Part shown: positions 54,212-64,000 of the stretch, one piece after another
Numbering within the stretch: position 1 is the stretch's first letter
Layout of the letters: every line of letters starts with the position of its first letter
Assembly (NCBI RefSeq): GCF_040712315.1
Contig: NC_134024.1
Span: 4,487,158-4,551,157, forward strand
Reading direction: 5' to 3'
DNA length: 64,000 nt
Source of the DNA: Castanea sativa
Lineage: Eukaryota > Streptophyta > Magnoliopsida > Fagales > Fagaceae
Notes under the pieces: model-generated
The model's database searches: none
Told to the model about the DNA's origin: nothing
Seen by the model: only the letters and a program-made list of their open reading frames with translations
Translations under genes and position numbers: made by a program

Positions 54212-55786
54212 TCAGGGTATATGGACCCCAGGATTCGGTGTTGCTGGAGGAGGCAGGCCTTTAGCATCTGAAACATTAAAGAGATCATGACACAAAATTA
54301 AGGCTTTTACCATTTAAATAAATAAATAAAAAAACTCATAAAATATATATGTCAAGGATCAACGAAAAAAAAGTACACAAGTTCGAGCACCTGGACTTGC
54401 AAAGCTTCCGGGTATATGGACCCCAGGATTTGGTGTTGCCGGAGTAGGCAAGCCTTTCACATCTGAAAGATTAAAAAATAATGACACAAAATTAAGGCTT
54501 TTTACCACAAAAATAATTAAAAAAAAAAAAAAAAAAAGCTTACAAAATATGTCAAAGATCAACAAATAAAAATATAAAAAATATTCTAATTCGAGTACCC
54601 AGACCTGGAAACCTTCCAGGTATATGGACCCCAGGATTTGGTGTAGCTGGAGGAAGCAGGCCTTTAGCATCTGAAAGATTAAAGAAATAATGACACAAAA
54701 TTAAGGCTTTTACCATTAAAAAAAAATTACAAAATATGTCAAGGATCAAAAAAAAAAAAAAGTACTCAAGTTCGAGTACCTGGACTTCCAAAGCTTCCGG
54801 GTATATGGACCCCAGGATTTGGTGTAGCCGGAGGAGGCAGGCCTTTAACATCTGAAAGATTAAAAAAAATAATGCCGCAAAATTAAGGCTTTTTACCCCC
54901 CACAAAAGTAAAATTAAAAAACAAAACAAACAATAAAATAAAATAAATAAAACAAGACAATAATGCCGCAAAATTAAAACATTTTAAAATTACAATATTT
55001 AAATTAAAAATCTTATAAAGGAATATGCCTATTTATGTATCACTTCAATACTTAATAGCCAAACTGTAACAACATCCGATTGTTATGTCCAAAAATATTT
55101 CCACCCTATTTTTGAAGAATTTATAATGGGTTGGTGTCAATTAGGGTTTTGGTTGAATACTATGTTGGGTTACTGAGAATTGCTTACCACTCATACGAGC
55201 TCAACTGTGGTGAAATTGGTTATGGATGTCAATGAATAATTTCAATGACCAGCTTATTCTTTGTTTGGACATGAGACTTGAATAACAGTGACTACTTTTT
55301 TTTTTTTTTGTTGGTATATTTAAAAGTTGACATATTAGTTTGTTAGACTAATACAATAAAATTGGTAGAACCTCTAATGTTTTGAATGACTATCAAAGAT
55401 ATATTAACTATTTAAGTGCATCCAAGCATAAAATATAGTACTCACTTTTGATATTATATATTAACTATTTCTATTGAAAATTTTGAAGTTGTTTTAGTTT
55501 GCTAATCTTGACACCCAATGTTATAAGACACTGTTTGTTTCTACTCTAACCCACCAATAGTAACTTCAAGCAAATCAGCTTTAGCTTATTCATTCTCATG
55601 TTCATTTGATTCACTTTAATCAAATGAGAATAATATAACGAAGCAAGCTAAAAATAAAAACAAAGAATAAGGGTATATAGAGTTACTTGGATTGTCAAGC
55701 TTGGTTGTGGATGCCACTTTTGAGGCAAACAGAAACATCAAAATGAAGAGAACTCCCCAAGTGATGATGAACTTGTTAGAGGCCAT
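54212..55786 (-). CDS. Small secreted peptide precursor, copy C, with four tandem peptide exons
   Basis: Exon 1 is complement 55687-55786: MASNKF start, hydrophobic GVLFILMFLFASKVAS signal peptide, then TTKLDNP and a phase-1 donor A/GTAACT. Downstream, four repeated exons each start after CTTTCAG in phase 1, at 54851, 54670, 54462 and 54267. They encode near-identical peptides of the type KGLPPPATPNPGVHIPGSF, 181-208 bp apart. Each of the first three has a phase-1 donor 72 bp after its acceptor (exon ends 54780, 54599, 54391), so all four can be joined in frame to a 4-repeat precursor of about 123 residues ending at the stop 54212-54214. Read through to their own stops (54766, 54552, 54359) they are alternative last exons instead. 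The family is unrecognised. Multi-copy secreted peptide precursors are known in plants, but none I know has this core. Confidence 0.55.
54359..54851 (-). repeat. Tandem exon repeat in peptide gene C
   Basis: Units of about 181-208 bp contain a 72-bp exon-like core plus AT-rich intron-like sequence with repeated CAAAATTAAGGCTTTT and AATATGTCAA.GATCAA. The fourth unit continues to 54212. Coding cores are better conserved than the A-rich spacers, which vary in length. Confidence 0.8.
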
Positions 55787-55821
55787 GGTTTTGGGACATG
55801 GACGCATATCTAGGGCATGTT

Positions 55822-55832
55822 ATTATATATAT
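55822..55832 (-). promoter_or_regulatory. TATA box of peptide gene C
   Basis: ATATATATAATA on the minus strand about 40 bp before the ATG at 55786. The region between is nearly the same as in gene B. An in-frame ATG at 55807 lies too close to the TATA box to be a likely start. Confidence 0.55.
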
Positions 55833-55839
55833 TGGCCAT

Positions 55840-56999
55840 ATTTTGCATTTCTAATTTAAAAATAAAATAAAATAAAAACTATTTGCCTCTTATTCTCCTA
55901 TCTTATTCCTTTTTTTTTATTTTAATTATTGTTTATTTTGCCCCACCCAAGGGGAAGGAGGTAAATTTTTCCAAGAACACAAACCAATTCATCTTAAGTC
56001 ATGATTAAGAATAGTTAGGATGTCCAATACTCTGCATCACAAGCAGTCACTGGTAAACTTTTTACAGCTGAATTTAACTATTTTCAATGGTGTCATTCTT
56101 TTTCTTTTGCTTGTGCTGAACTTCCAGTATAAGGTACTAATGAGTCTTTTTCCACAGAAACAAAAGGGCTTTTTCTTTTGGAAATTAACAAATTGAAGTA
56201 TTTCCAAATTCCAACAATACTGTTTTTGACCTAACTTGCTTATCTGATTACTATGTATCACGTTTTCCTGTTGGAATTTCGATCAATAAGCTGAACCAAT
56301 GCCGTAGTCCAGAATTATGTTTGGCTAATTGTCCAGAATTATTGTTTTTGACCTAACTTGGTTATTTGATTACTATGTATCACGTTTTCCTGTTGGAATT
56401 TCGATCAATACGCTGAACCAATGCCGTAGTCCAGAATTATGTTTGGCTAATTGTCACTCTCAATAATGCAAGCCCTGGACTCAAGCGAGTCAGAGGGCTA
56501 GTCCTTGGATAGTATAATGTACAACGGAATTGAACTTGGCTTTCGATTTTTCTGCTTAGTCAAAGTCTTTCTTGCTGAACTGCACATGAAATCTTTCTTT
56601 CTTTTTTTCTCTTTTCTTGTAAAGTACAAATGAAATCTAATCAGCCAAAGTCAAGACTTGCATAGCAAAAACAATATTCCCTTTCTTTTTTGGTAATAAT
56701 AATTGCAAAATTGCACCTATACAATCCAAAAAGCCACTTTGAAACTCTTGAAGTTATATATGTATCTCCAAAGTCCAACTTCAAAACCTAGAAGCATTGT
56801 CAACCTCACCAAGAAGAGGCTTTGGACTTTGGAGACTCCATGGGTCATAGAGAAGCACAAGTTTATGTACTTCAAACAAGAGATTGTTCAGATTTTGGTC
56901 AATTTTGATAAACCACTTTCTTGGACCACTTCATTTAGTGTGTGTTTCGTTGAACTTACTTTTGTTGATGTCATTTTCTTTTAAAGATCAGATTAGGTC
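55840..56999. other. Segmental duplicate C, upstream of peptide gene C
   Basis: Matches 42700-42850, 46260-46490 and 49410-49680 of segment B, here without the insertions. 56221-56340 and 56345-56460 are a tandem duplication (GACCTAACTTG, ACTATGTATCACGTTTTCCT, GTTGGAATTTCGATCAATA.G). No gene seen. Confidence 0.6.
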
Positions 57000-57545
57000 T
57001 ACTTCAGTCCATTCAGTCCACTTTAGTCCACTTCAGTCTAGTTCGGTTTATTACAGTCCACTTAGGTCTATTATATCTGTTCAGTCCATTGCGGTCCAAT
57101 CGGTCCATTTTCATTTACTTTGGTCCATTCGATCCACTTCTATCCATTGCGGTCATTTTCGGTCTACTTCTGTCAACTCGGTTCACTTAGTCCACTTTAG
57201 TCCAGTTCGGTTTATTGTAGTCCACTTCGGCTATTAAGTCGGGTCGGTCCATTGCAGTCTAATCAGTCTATTTTGGTCTACTTCGGTCCATTCAATTCAC
57301 TTTTTCCATTAAGGTCCTTTTCAGTCTACTTCAGTCCTTTCTGTCCTTTGCGGTCTAATTCAGTCCATTTTGTTCTATTATGGTCCATTTTGGTTTAATT
57401 CCGTCCATTGTGGTCTATTCGGTCCATTTTTTTCTACTTCGGTCCATTCAATCCACTTTTATCCATATTGGTTATTTTAAGTCCATTTCGGTCTACTTTG
57501 GTCCATTTTGGTTTAATTCGGTCCATTGCAATCTATTTTTAGGCA
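57000..57545. repeat. Degenerate GGTCCA-type short tandem array
   Basis: About 545 bp made of imperfect 9-12 bp units of the form TTCGGTCCA / CTTYRGTCCA / TTTTGGTCTA, dozens of copies with a drifting period. On the minus strand it reads TGGACC-GAA. It starts abruptly after TTAAAGATCAGATTA and ends at TTTTTAGGCAATTAATC. Confidence 0.85.
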
Positions 57546-58273
57546 ATTAATCAAATAGCTGGGTAGCTCATTGAAATACTATCCAAATTTTGTGTGAAAC
57601 TCAAATTGTCACCTCTAAAAACAACTAAATAATAAACATAATTTAAATTAAACCAAAGTGATGAAAAGTGAGAACCTGTGATTATAATTTATAACATAGA
57701 CCCCCAAAATTTATAAACCATTACAAATCTTTCAAAATAAAGAAAACAAATTAGACTAGAATAAAATTAAATTGAATAACAAAGTGATTTTGAGGCAAAA
57801 AAATAAATAAAAATTAACAAAACAATTCATTATTCTTTGGCAGGAATTGAAGATGGTCTTTTTTGTGTCATAATAATAATAACTCTTGTGGTTATATGTT
57901 CATACGGTGACTGATTTTAATATTCAAATATGGGTACAAATAATTTCAATAATTTTACTACAATCTATAAGGACTATACCTTAGGCGCAATTAACCAAAT
58001 AGCTGGTATGGACGTTGAAAACTATATTCAAATATTGTGTAAAACTTCTTTCTTAAAAAAAAATGTATTTTGTAAAACTTAAATACCCACTTCAAATAAC
58101 AATTAAATATTAAAAAAAACTATAAACAAACCAAAATGATAAAAAGAGAAAACTTGTGATCAGGAATTATTTTCATGTGATCGAAATTGGTAATCTGTAA
58201 TTGAGGAAAAGAACCATTAGAGAAAAGCAAAAGTAGAAACAATGAAAAATCCATCAAAAGAGTAACAAAATAG

Positions 58274-58329
<56 letters not shown>

Positions 58330-59934
58330 TTATTTTAAGCATATTAAAATACATAGCGAACTATGATAAGTGTGGTGTGTTGGATAACAGTCTTTTATCA
58401 TGGGAAGCACATCTCAATCTTACGAAAGGAAATTAAACCAAATTTTCATCATGGGTCTTTTTTCTATTGTTATTTTTGTTTTCATATAAAATACGCATAA
58501 TCTAGCTATTATTGTATAAATGTTTATAGTAGTGTTTTTCAATACAAAAATAAAGAACTTAAATTTAGGAGGCAGTGGAAAGGACTTTAACGGGTAGAGC
58601 AAAGGATTAAAGGAATTTTTAACCCGTTTCAATATTGAGGCTTAAGCCGAAATGTGAATTTGACCCCAAAAAAATTGACAAATTAATTTACCAAACCAAT
58701 GGAATGTCACTTGGGAACATTGAGGTAGCCAAGTAGTTGGTAGGGCAGTGGTTATATTGTATAAAGTAAAGTCATGCCATGACCCTTATGCACATTAGCA
58801 ATTTAAAAAAAAAAAAATTAGAGAGTTTTAACCTATAGCGTCTGCTTCTAATAATAGTTATTTATCATCAAATTAAGACACCAAGCAATTATAATTGTAT
58901 TTGATGATGTATAGAATTGCTAGTGAGTTGATTGTCCGCACGCACACCAATTAGCTAGGGTACCTGAAGAACAAAAGAACAAAGAACGTATAGAAAGCAC
59001 CAATGGGATGCCAGCTAAAGACCCTCCAAAGGCTAAGTCAGTGATAAAAGAATCTCTAATAACTCTAAAGTGTAAGAGCTAGGAATTTTCATATACCTTG
59101 GAGAAGCAAAGACTTAGTGCTTATGTAGTGGTGGAGAGCTGACCAAGATCCCTTGAATGTAGGATCTTTCCTTATAGAGAAGATATGGAGTTAAGGCCCT
59201 GAGATCTTAGGGCTTTACTTCCCATATTGGAAGGATATGAATATATAGTAGGGTCTATGAATGTGGTGTGCAAGTTCTTTCCATATAGGGTGATATGAGT
59301 AGAGAACGCGCAGATTGGTACAGAGCTAAGTGTATCCACCTGTCGATATGCTTTTGTTAACCCAAAGGGTCTTCTCAAGCTTGACGACAAACGCAGGCGA
59401 TGTTGCATGGCCATCCAACCTGAAGGAGGTGCTTGTCCTGTAGGATTTCAAGGAGCCCGACAGGCATTGCCAATCCGACGGGTGCAAAGGGTTGGAAAGT
59501 TTCCTTGATTGAAATATCCCATATCAATATTTGTAGTGTTTTATTTTTAATGAGTTTAAAACTTTAAATGTGAAAAGTAACCAAATAGTTGTATGTATAT
59601 GTAAAGGTAAAGTAACTGATGTGGATATTAATAATTGTAATTTTAATTGCTTTAATATTGGTAATTTATATATATATATATATATAGTTTTTTTTTTTAG
59701 AAAATAATAGTGTTGTATGTATATCTAAAAGTAAAGTAATTGATGTGGATATTAATGATTTTAATTTTAATTTTTTTCAATATTAATAATTTATATCTTT
59801 AATAATGTAAAAAATAAGAGGAAAAATTGAAGAAAAAAAAATGATAATGACTTGGCCGCTGATGTGGTTCAATAAAAGCGCAAAAACAATAAATGTTACG
59901 CTTTTAAATATTAATATATAGATACCACAAGTTG
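57546..59934. other. AT-rich intergenic DNA, no gene seen
   Basis: (AT)n runs at about 58278-58324 and 59667-59686. A block is duplicated between 57545-57610 and 57990-58050 (GCAATTAA.CAAATAGCTGG...). 59590-59660 and 59712-59790 are also similar (GTAAAGTAA.TGATGTGGATATTAAT). No coding sequence is supported; the ORF 59172-59414 has no recognised domain. Confidence 0.5.
58278..58324. repeat. (AT)n microsatellite
   Basis: More than 20 uninterrupted AT units. Confidence 0.95.
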
Positions 59935-60308
59935 TTAAATATTACCCTCAAAACTTTAGGGAGTTTTGTGTTAAAAAAATTTAAAAACCACGTGAAATTT
60001 TGTATTTTTTCCCCAAAAATATCATCTCTATTCCTCTTTATCCTCTACTTTTTTATTCCTCCAAATTTCCAAACACTTACTTATCATTGAAACCAATTTA
60101 ACATTAAATTTAACAAAAAATTAATGAGATCTAGCAAAAATTATATAATGAAAGGAGTAGATTTCAATTGTCTTTTTGGTTTAATGGGTTGATTTCTTAA
60201 TCTTAAAGATGTAAAAGGCATTCAATTGACCAAAAATGAAAGTATAAAATATACCTCCATTTTGTTCTTAATCTAATAGTTAAGTTATGATTTTTCTCAT
60301 AACATTAT
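59935..60308. other. Segmental duplicate D, left part
   Basis: Resembles 53400-53700 and 30030-30190 (GGGAGTTTTGTGTT, CACGTGAAATTTTGTATTTTT, GATTTCTTAATCTTAAAGAT, GCATTCAATTGACCAAAAA). It is a third copy of the duplicated segment, interrupted by the solo LTR that follows. No peptide exon was found in this copy. Confidence 0.6.
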
Positions 60309-61319
60309 TGTTGGCTTATTCCACGATAAAAAGTGTTGTAATTACATAAATTTATTTCCTTGTATTTTTGTGGGATTTATTTGTAATGAGTTTAGTATTG
60401 AGTGGTGGAGATTTGATCAAGATAGCTAAAAGTCACATGAGAAGCACATGCTAGAAGTTGAAGAGTAAAGTGCCAGTTGTGGAAGTTGAAGAGTCATGTG
60501 CTAGCTGTGCCAGGTGTTTTCATGACTCAGGCAACCCGCGAGTGACCCGCGAATTTTATTGGTTAGAGGATTTTTGAGTATGAACTATTTGACCATCAAT
60601 CATACTATATCTACCCTCATTACCCACAAAAATTGTAAAGGAGCCTATTGAGAGAAAAATCCTAAGAGAGATATCTATAACACACCCACCTTATTAGAGA
60701 GAGAGCTACTCATTCTTGGAGAGAAATATTTGTAGTCTCTTCTCCTTCCCTCTCCCATTGTTATACCTATTGAGAGGAGATTTGTACCCAAACACAACCC
60801 ACGCCCATTTAGAGTGTTGAGAGTGTTTTTGGAGCTTTGGAAAGCATTGGAAGATGCCAAGGATGGTGGGAGCAATATGGAGCTAATTGCAGGATCTAGA
60901 AAGCTAGAGAAGACAAAATTACACGTAAGTTTGTTGGAACAAGAAGCTTGGAGGGCTTAGGTGCATTGGGTAGATTAGGCTTGGAGAGTCTATTGCTATT
61001 TATGTATCCTAATTGATTTTCTAGTGGAATATTTTACCTATTGGAGGGTGGCGGAAAGGTTTTTTGCTGAGTTCTTCGGTTTCCTCTTCAATAACACGCC
61101 TCAGTGTTATCTTTGTGTTTGTTTCTCTCTTCCCTACTCTATTCCTTTTAATTGCTGCTGTATTTGTGATCAATTATGGATTAGAGTGTTTTTCCAATTT
61201 GGGCATTGCTTATATTTATCATTCCAGACATCAATTGTTTGAATATAAGCTTGTATTGGTAATTTTGTAATTGGAGGTCTAAACATTCACTAGTGTTTTA
61301 CATACTAAGTGAACTTTCA
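60309..61319 (+). mobile_element. Solo copia LTR (1011 bp)
   Basis: It begins TGTTGGCTTATTCC and ends GTGAACTTTCA. It is related to the minus-strand LTR at 16695-17768 (shared GGAGGGTGGCGGA, TTCGGTTTCCTCTTCAATAACAC in two blocks, GGTCTAAACATTCA). Flanks ATTAT (60304-60308) and ATAAT (61320-61324) are a one-mismatch candidate target duplication. Segment C is continuous across this point. Confidence 0.65.
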
Positions 61320-61704
61320 ATAATCATGATTATATTATATTTTAAGAATGGGGGTTAATTTATAATTTATTTTACAAAAATTAGAACCCATTATTCCTTT
61401 AGTATGCAAGGCTAAATAATATTTTGAGAGTACGTAAAAGTAGTTGAGATCTATGTGGCCTCGCTTAACTCGAAGAAAGGCATGGTTGATGGTATACCAA
61501 CTACCAAAATTAAAATCTTGACCATATAAATTCAGGGCGGCATCATTTGAATTAATTTTACAATCATATCATTAAGATCATAGGGACAAGTTTGATAGAT
61601 TGAATAAAAATTAGGACACGAATGATAACTTTTATTATTAGTAAAATCAATAATGGATAGGTCATATGGCCTATATTTATAATTTCAAGGTCCGTTGCAC
61701 TATA
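61320..61704. other. Segmental duplicate D, right part
   Basis: Continues the match to 53695-53950 (CATGATTATAT, GAACCCATTATTCC.TTAGTATGCA, GCCTCGCTTAACTC.AAGAAAG.CATGG). No gene. Confidence 0.6.
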
Positions 61705-62343
61705 GTTATTAAACTCGAACCGGAGATTAACTCGGTCTATGAGTTGAGTTACTGGGTCACTAGTTCAACTATTGAGTTAACAGTTGAACCACATGGTCAA
61801 ATAAAAGAAGAGAAAAAAAATGTTAAAGACTTAAACTTAAAGTAATAAACAAATAAAACACAAAAAACATAAACAAAAGAAGAGAAAATAAGGTTCAAAC
61901 AACAAACTATATAACATATACTAATATACTCATACCTATGTGCTAATTAGCTATGTGAAACTAAAAAGTAATTTGTTCATTTCTGCAAGTTTGGGGAACT
62001 GAAACTATGGAAAGTGATGGGTAGAATAGTGTGAATTGACAAAGAAGTGAGAGAACGGTGCATTTTTATATTTTTTTAGGTTTTCTCTTATTCAAATTAT
62101 CAGATTATCATATATTAAACAATAAAGAAGTCAATGGGATGGACCTATTAATGTAATTTTGCACAATTCCCAAACCTAGCTGAGTCATTAAAACCTAGTT
62201 GGGTCACATGGTTTGCTTAAAACCTGCCAAGTTTTACCGGTTTTGACCAAGTTTTGTGCACATCCAATCCAATTGATGATCTGGATCAATCCATGTACCG
62301 AGTCACCAAGTTACTGGTCCGACCGGCTAGGTTTAATAACACC
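61705..62343. mobile_element. Inverted-repeat MITE-like element
   Basis: The left end GTTATTAAACTCGAACCGG and the reverse of the right end (GTTATTAAACCTAGCCGG) pair and are followed by GAGTTACTGGGTCAC against AGTAACTTGGTGACTC. The middle is AT-rich. No clear target duplication, so the superfamily is open. Confidence 0.5.
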
Positions 62344-62461
62344 TACTTGCAATGCTAATACGCAAAATAATACGATAATGAGTACTAATTCAGATGTCAT
62401 GAATTCAGATCATATTCCAACTACAATCTTCAAATGTAGTAATGCTAATGATAGAGACCGT

Positions 62462-62795
62462 GGAGAAAATGGGGTTTTGCCCCTTTCAGCAAAAATTTCC
62501 AGCATTTTGCCCCCTTTCTCAAACTATATAGGGATATGCCACTGTTTTGAAACTCGACATTATAATAATTGAGTTATGCATAAAACTCGATGATCTTATA
62601 GTCGAGTTTTTATGAGATTTTTGCCACACTTGCGAGCCAACGTGGCATTTTCATTTTTTTTAATCCGTACATAACTTGATTACTTTAAAACCGAGTTATA
62701 CCATTACCCGATTATAAAATTATCAAGTTATACATAACCCGACTGTGGAATTATCCAGTTATAAAGCAAAATCGATATCACTAGAATTGAGATAT
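62462..62795. mobile_element. Truncated end of a Mutator-like foldback element
   Basis: GGAGAAAATGGGGTTTTGCC, then TCCAGCATTTTGCCCC.TTTCTCAAACTA, GGGA.ATGCC and GAAACTCGA, in the same order as the left arm of the 21718-22385 element. Repeated CTCGA/TCGAG and GAGTTATA-type motifs follow. A matching right end was not found. Confidence 0.45.
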
Positions 62796-63142
62796 GCTTA
62801 TGTTATAGCTCCCATTCAGACTGACTTGCTTTCAGTCTGAACTGAAATCTACTGCTGCTCCACAGATCCACAACTGCTTTCAGACTAAACTGAAATTTGT
62901 ATCACCTCAAGTAAAAAACTCATACCAGAATTTTATGGCGATGGTATTTTCATTTGATATTGTACTGATTTTTTTTTTTTTTTTGGTTGAATGAGTGGTA
63001 TGTGAGTACATTGGTGTGATTTTGGTTGTTTATTGTAGTAAATTTTAATCACAAGAAAATGAGAATCTTTAGCATAGCAAGAAGTAATCAACTATATACC
63101 TTATTTTTCTTAGATTGTTATAAGATGGTTAGTGAAATGAAG
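62796..63142. other. Intergenic DNA, nothing recognised
   Basis: Contains a short direct repeat of TTTCAG-CTGAACTGAAAT type (62829-62895). No gene or element boundary seen. Confidence 0.4.
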
Positions 63143-64000
63143 TGTTAGGTTCTAAGACCTTAAAGACTAATGTATTAGAACTTCAATGTGTATTGAGTTA
63201 GCAAATCATGAACAAAATATAGAGTCTAGGTTTAGACTTGCTCAAAGTTTGTTTTGTTGTAAAGTTGGAATTGAGTGATTGCAGAAATTATTGGTCAAAT
63301 TCTGCAAGGCTCAATCGATTGAAAATTAGATTCGATAGATTGAGATTCGTGCAGATTGTTTTTTTTTTGTTTTCTTTTTTGCAAAATTTCCAACTCAGCC
63401 CAAGCCCGTTTGACGTTTAGGGTTTTATATTTTATGTCTTATATAAAAGAAAAACTCTAGCTACATTTTAGAAGCTTTTGATATGCTGTGTGTATGAATT
63501 TCTTGTGAGATCTAGAGGTGTTTACTTTCATACACACTTAGGGTTATCAAGATCGTGATTGATGTCAAGAGCTTAGTGATTATTCCAATCGCTGCACAAA
63601 GAATATTCAAGAAGATCAAGATTCACAAGGAGAAGAACTTGTGGTTGCAGTGGATCAAAGAAAGAAGTAGTCCGTGGACTCGGAGTTGTCACGTGGTTGT
63701 GATAGTAAGTTTTCTACACGAGGTGGCAATAGGATGTTAGTGGTCTAAGTCTTATTGTATAAACTTCAATTCTTTCATAGTGGATCTGTTTTACCTTGAG
63801 GATAGCTAGGTCAAATCCTCCCCAGGTTTTTTACCGGTTTGGTTTTCCTAAGTTATCAGATCTTTGTATTCTTTATATTTTCCGCATTATATTTGTTTTA
63901 CACATATTGATTTAACCTAGTGTTAATTAAAGAATTTGTTAATCAACTTGGCTTAGTATTAGGTTAATCAAATTGTGTTAAGGGGACTAAATCTTTACAT
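63143..64000 (+). mobile_element. Probable LTR, cut by the window edge
   Basis: It begins TGTTAGGTTCTAAGACC. TATATAAAAGA near 63440 is a TATA-like element, followed by a leader-like region. CGATTGAAAATTAGATTCGATAG at 63315-63337 (in two parts CGATTGAAAATT and AGATTCGATAG) and the end ...TTAATCAAATTGTGTTAAGGGG resemble the LTR-like elements at 5365 and 27840 in layout. The right end lies outside the window. Confidence 0.45.

Noticed and set aside
54212..54851. Assignment of the repeated peptide to the CEP, CLE or IDA families
   Set aside because: The core TPNPGVHIP lacks the conserved end motifs of those families as I know them; resemblance to Pro/Gly-rich peptides is too general.
54359..54971. 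Single long minus-strand ORFs across the peptide exons
   Set aside because: They read through A-rich intron-like spacers as poly-Phe; conserved acceptor and donor sites at each unit favour splicing.
1..64000. tRNA, rRNA or other structured RNA genes
   Set aside because: No tRNA cloverleaf with A and B boxes or rRNA-like sequence was recognised by eye; only tRNA-complementary primer sites were found.

Overview
This window looks like an intergenic, repeat-dominated stretch of a nuclear genome from a seed plant, most likely a woody eudicot. The species is not determined; a Fagales-like tree is only an impression. The evidence is AT-rich non-coding DNA with long poly-A/T and AT microsatellites, LTR retrotransposons primed by plant tRNAs, a TRIM, Mutator-like and Harbinger-like inverted-repeat elements, and very short split genes with GT-AG introns. 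No rRNA, tRNA, CRISPR array or long single-copy gene was recognised.

Layout. 1.6-8.4 kb is a 5'-truncated, decayed Ty3/gypsy element: an integrase relic, a 3' non-coding region with a 54-bp minisatellite, a polypurine tract and a 3' LTR, with a solo LTR inserted in it. A FAR1/Mutator-type zinc-knuckle fragment lies at 8.7 kb. A Harbinger-like element (TAA target duplication) is at 11.1-12.2 kb. A giant-arm Mutator-like element (10-bp target duplication) spans 14.5-19.3 kb and holds a copia LTR plus gag fragment. It is followed by a tandem duplication and an F-box gene fragment. A 668-bp foldback element is at 21.7 kb.

22.7-25.0, 40.8-42.6 and 54.2-55.8 kb (all minus strand) hold three paralogous genes, A, B and C, for very small secreted proteins. 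They share a signal-peptide exon, a TATA box about 40 bp before the ATG and phase-1 introns. Copy C carries four tandem mini-exons, each encoding a near-identical Pro/Gly-rich peptide. I consider this the most interesting item in the window. B and C sit in segmental duplicates (about 29.8-49.7 kb and 51.5-57.0 kb). A third, partial copy at 59.9-61.6 kb has no gene. The copies differ mainly by transposon insertions.

30.19-40.09 kb is a complete 9.9-kb Ty3/gypsy Tat-lineage retrotransposon with 551-bp LTRs, an exact 5-bp target duplication (GAACT), a PBS, an in-frame but multiply broken gag-pol with two RNase H domains, a 44-bp hairpin tandem array and a four-exon antisense gene between pol and the 3' LTR. 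It inserted into segment B after the duplication.

The rest is nested inserts at 42.9-46.2 kb including a 1-kb Mutator-like element, a second Harbinger-like element (47.2-48.1 kb), a TRIM (49.9-50.4 kb), solo LTRs at 26.2, 27.8, 41.6, 51.6 and 60.3 kb, an LTR running off the right edge, a degenerate GGTCCA-type array (57.0-57.5 kb), and AT-rich DNA where nothing was recognised. All calls come from reading the sequence; no database search was run.
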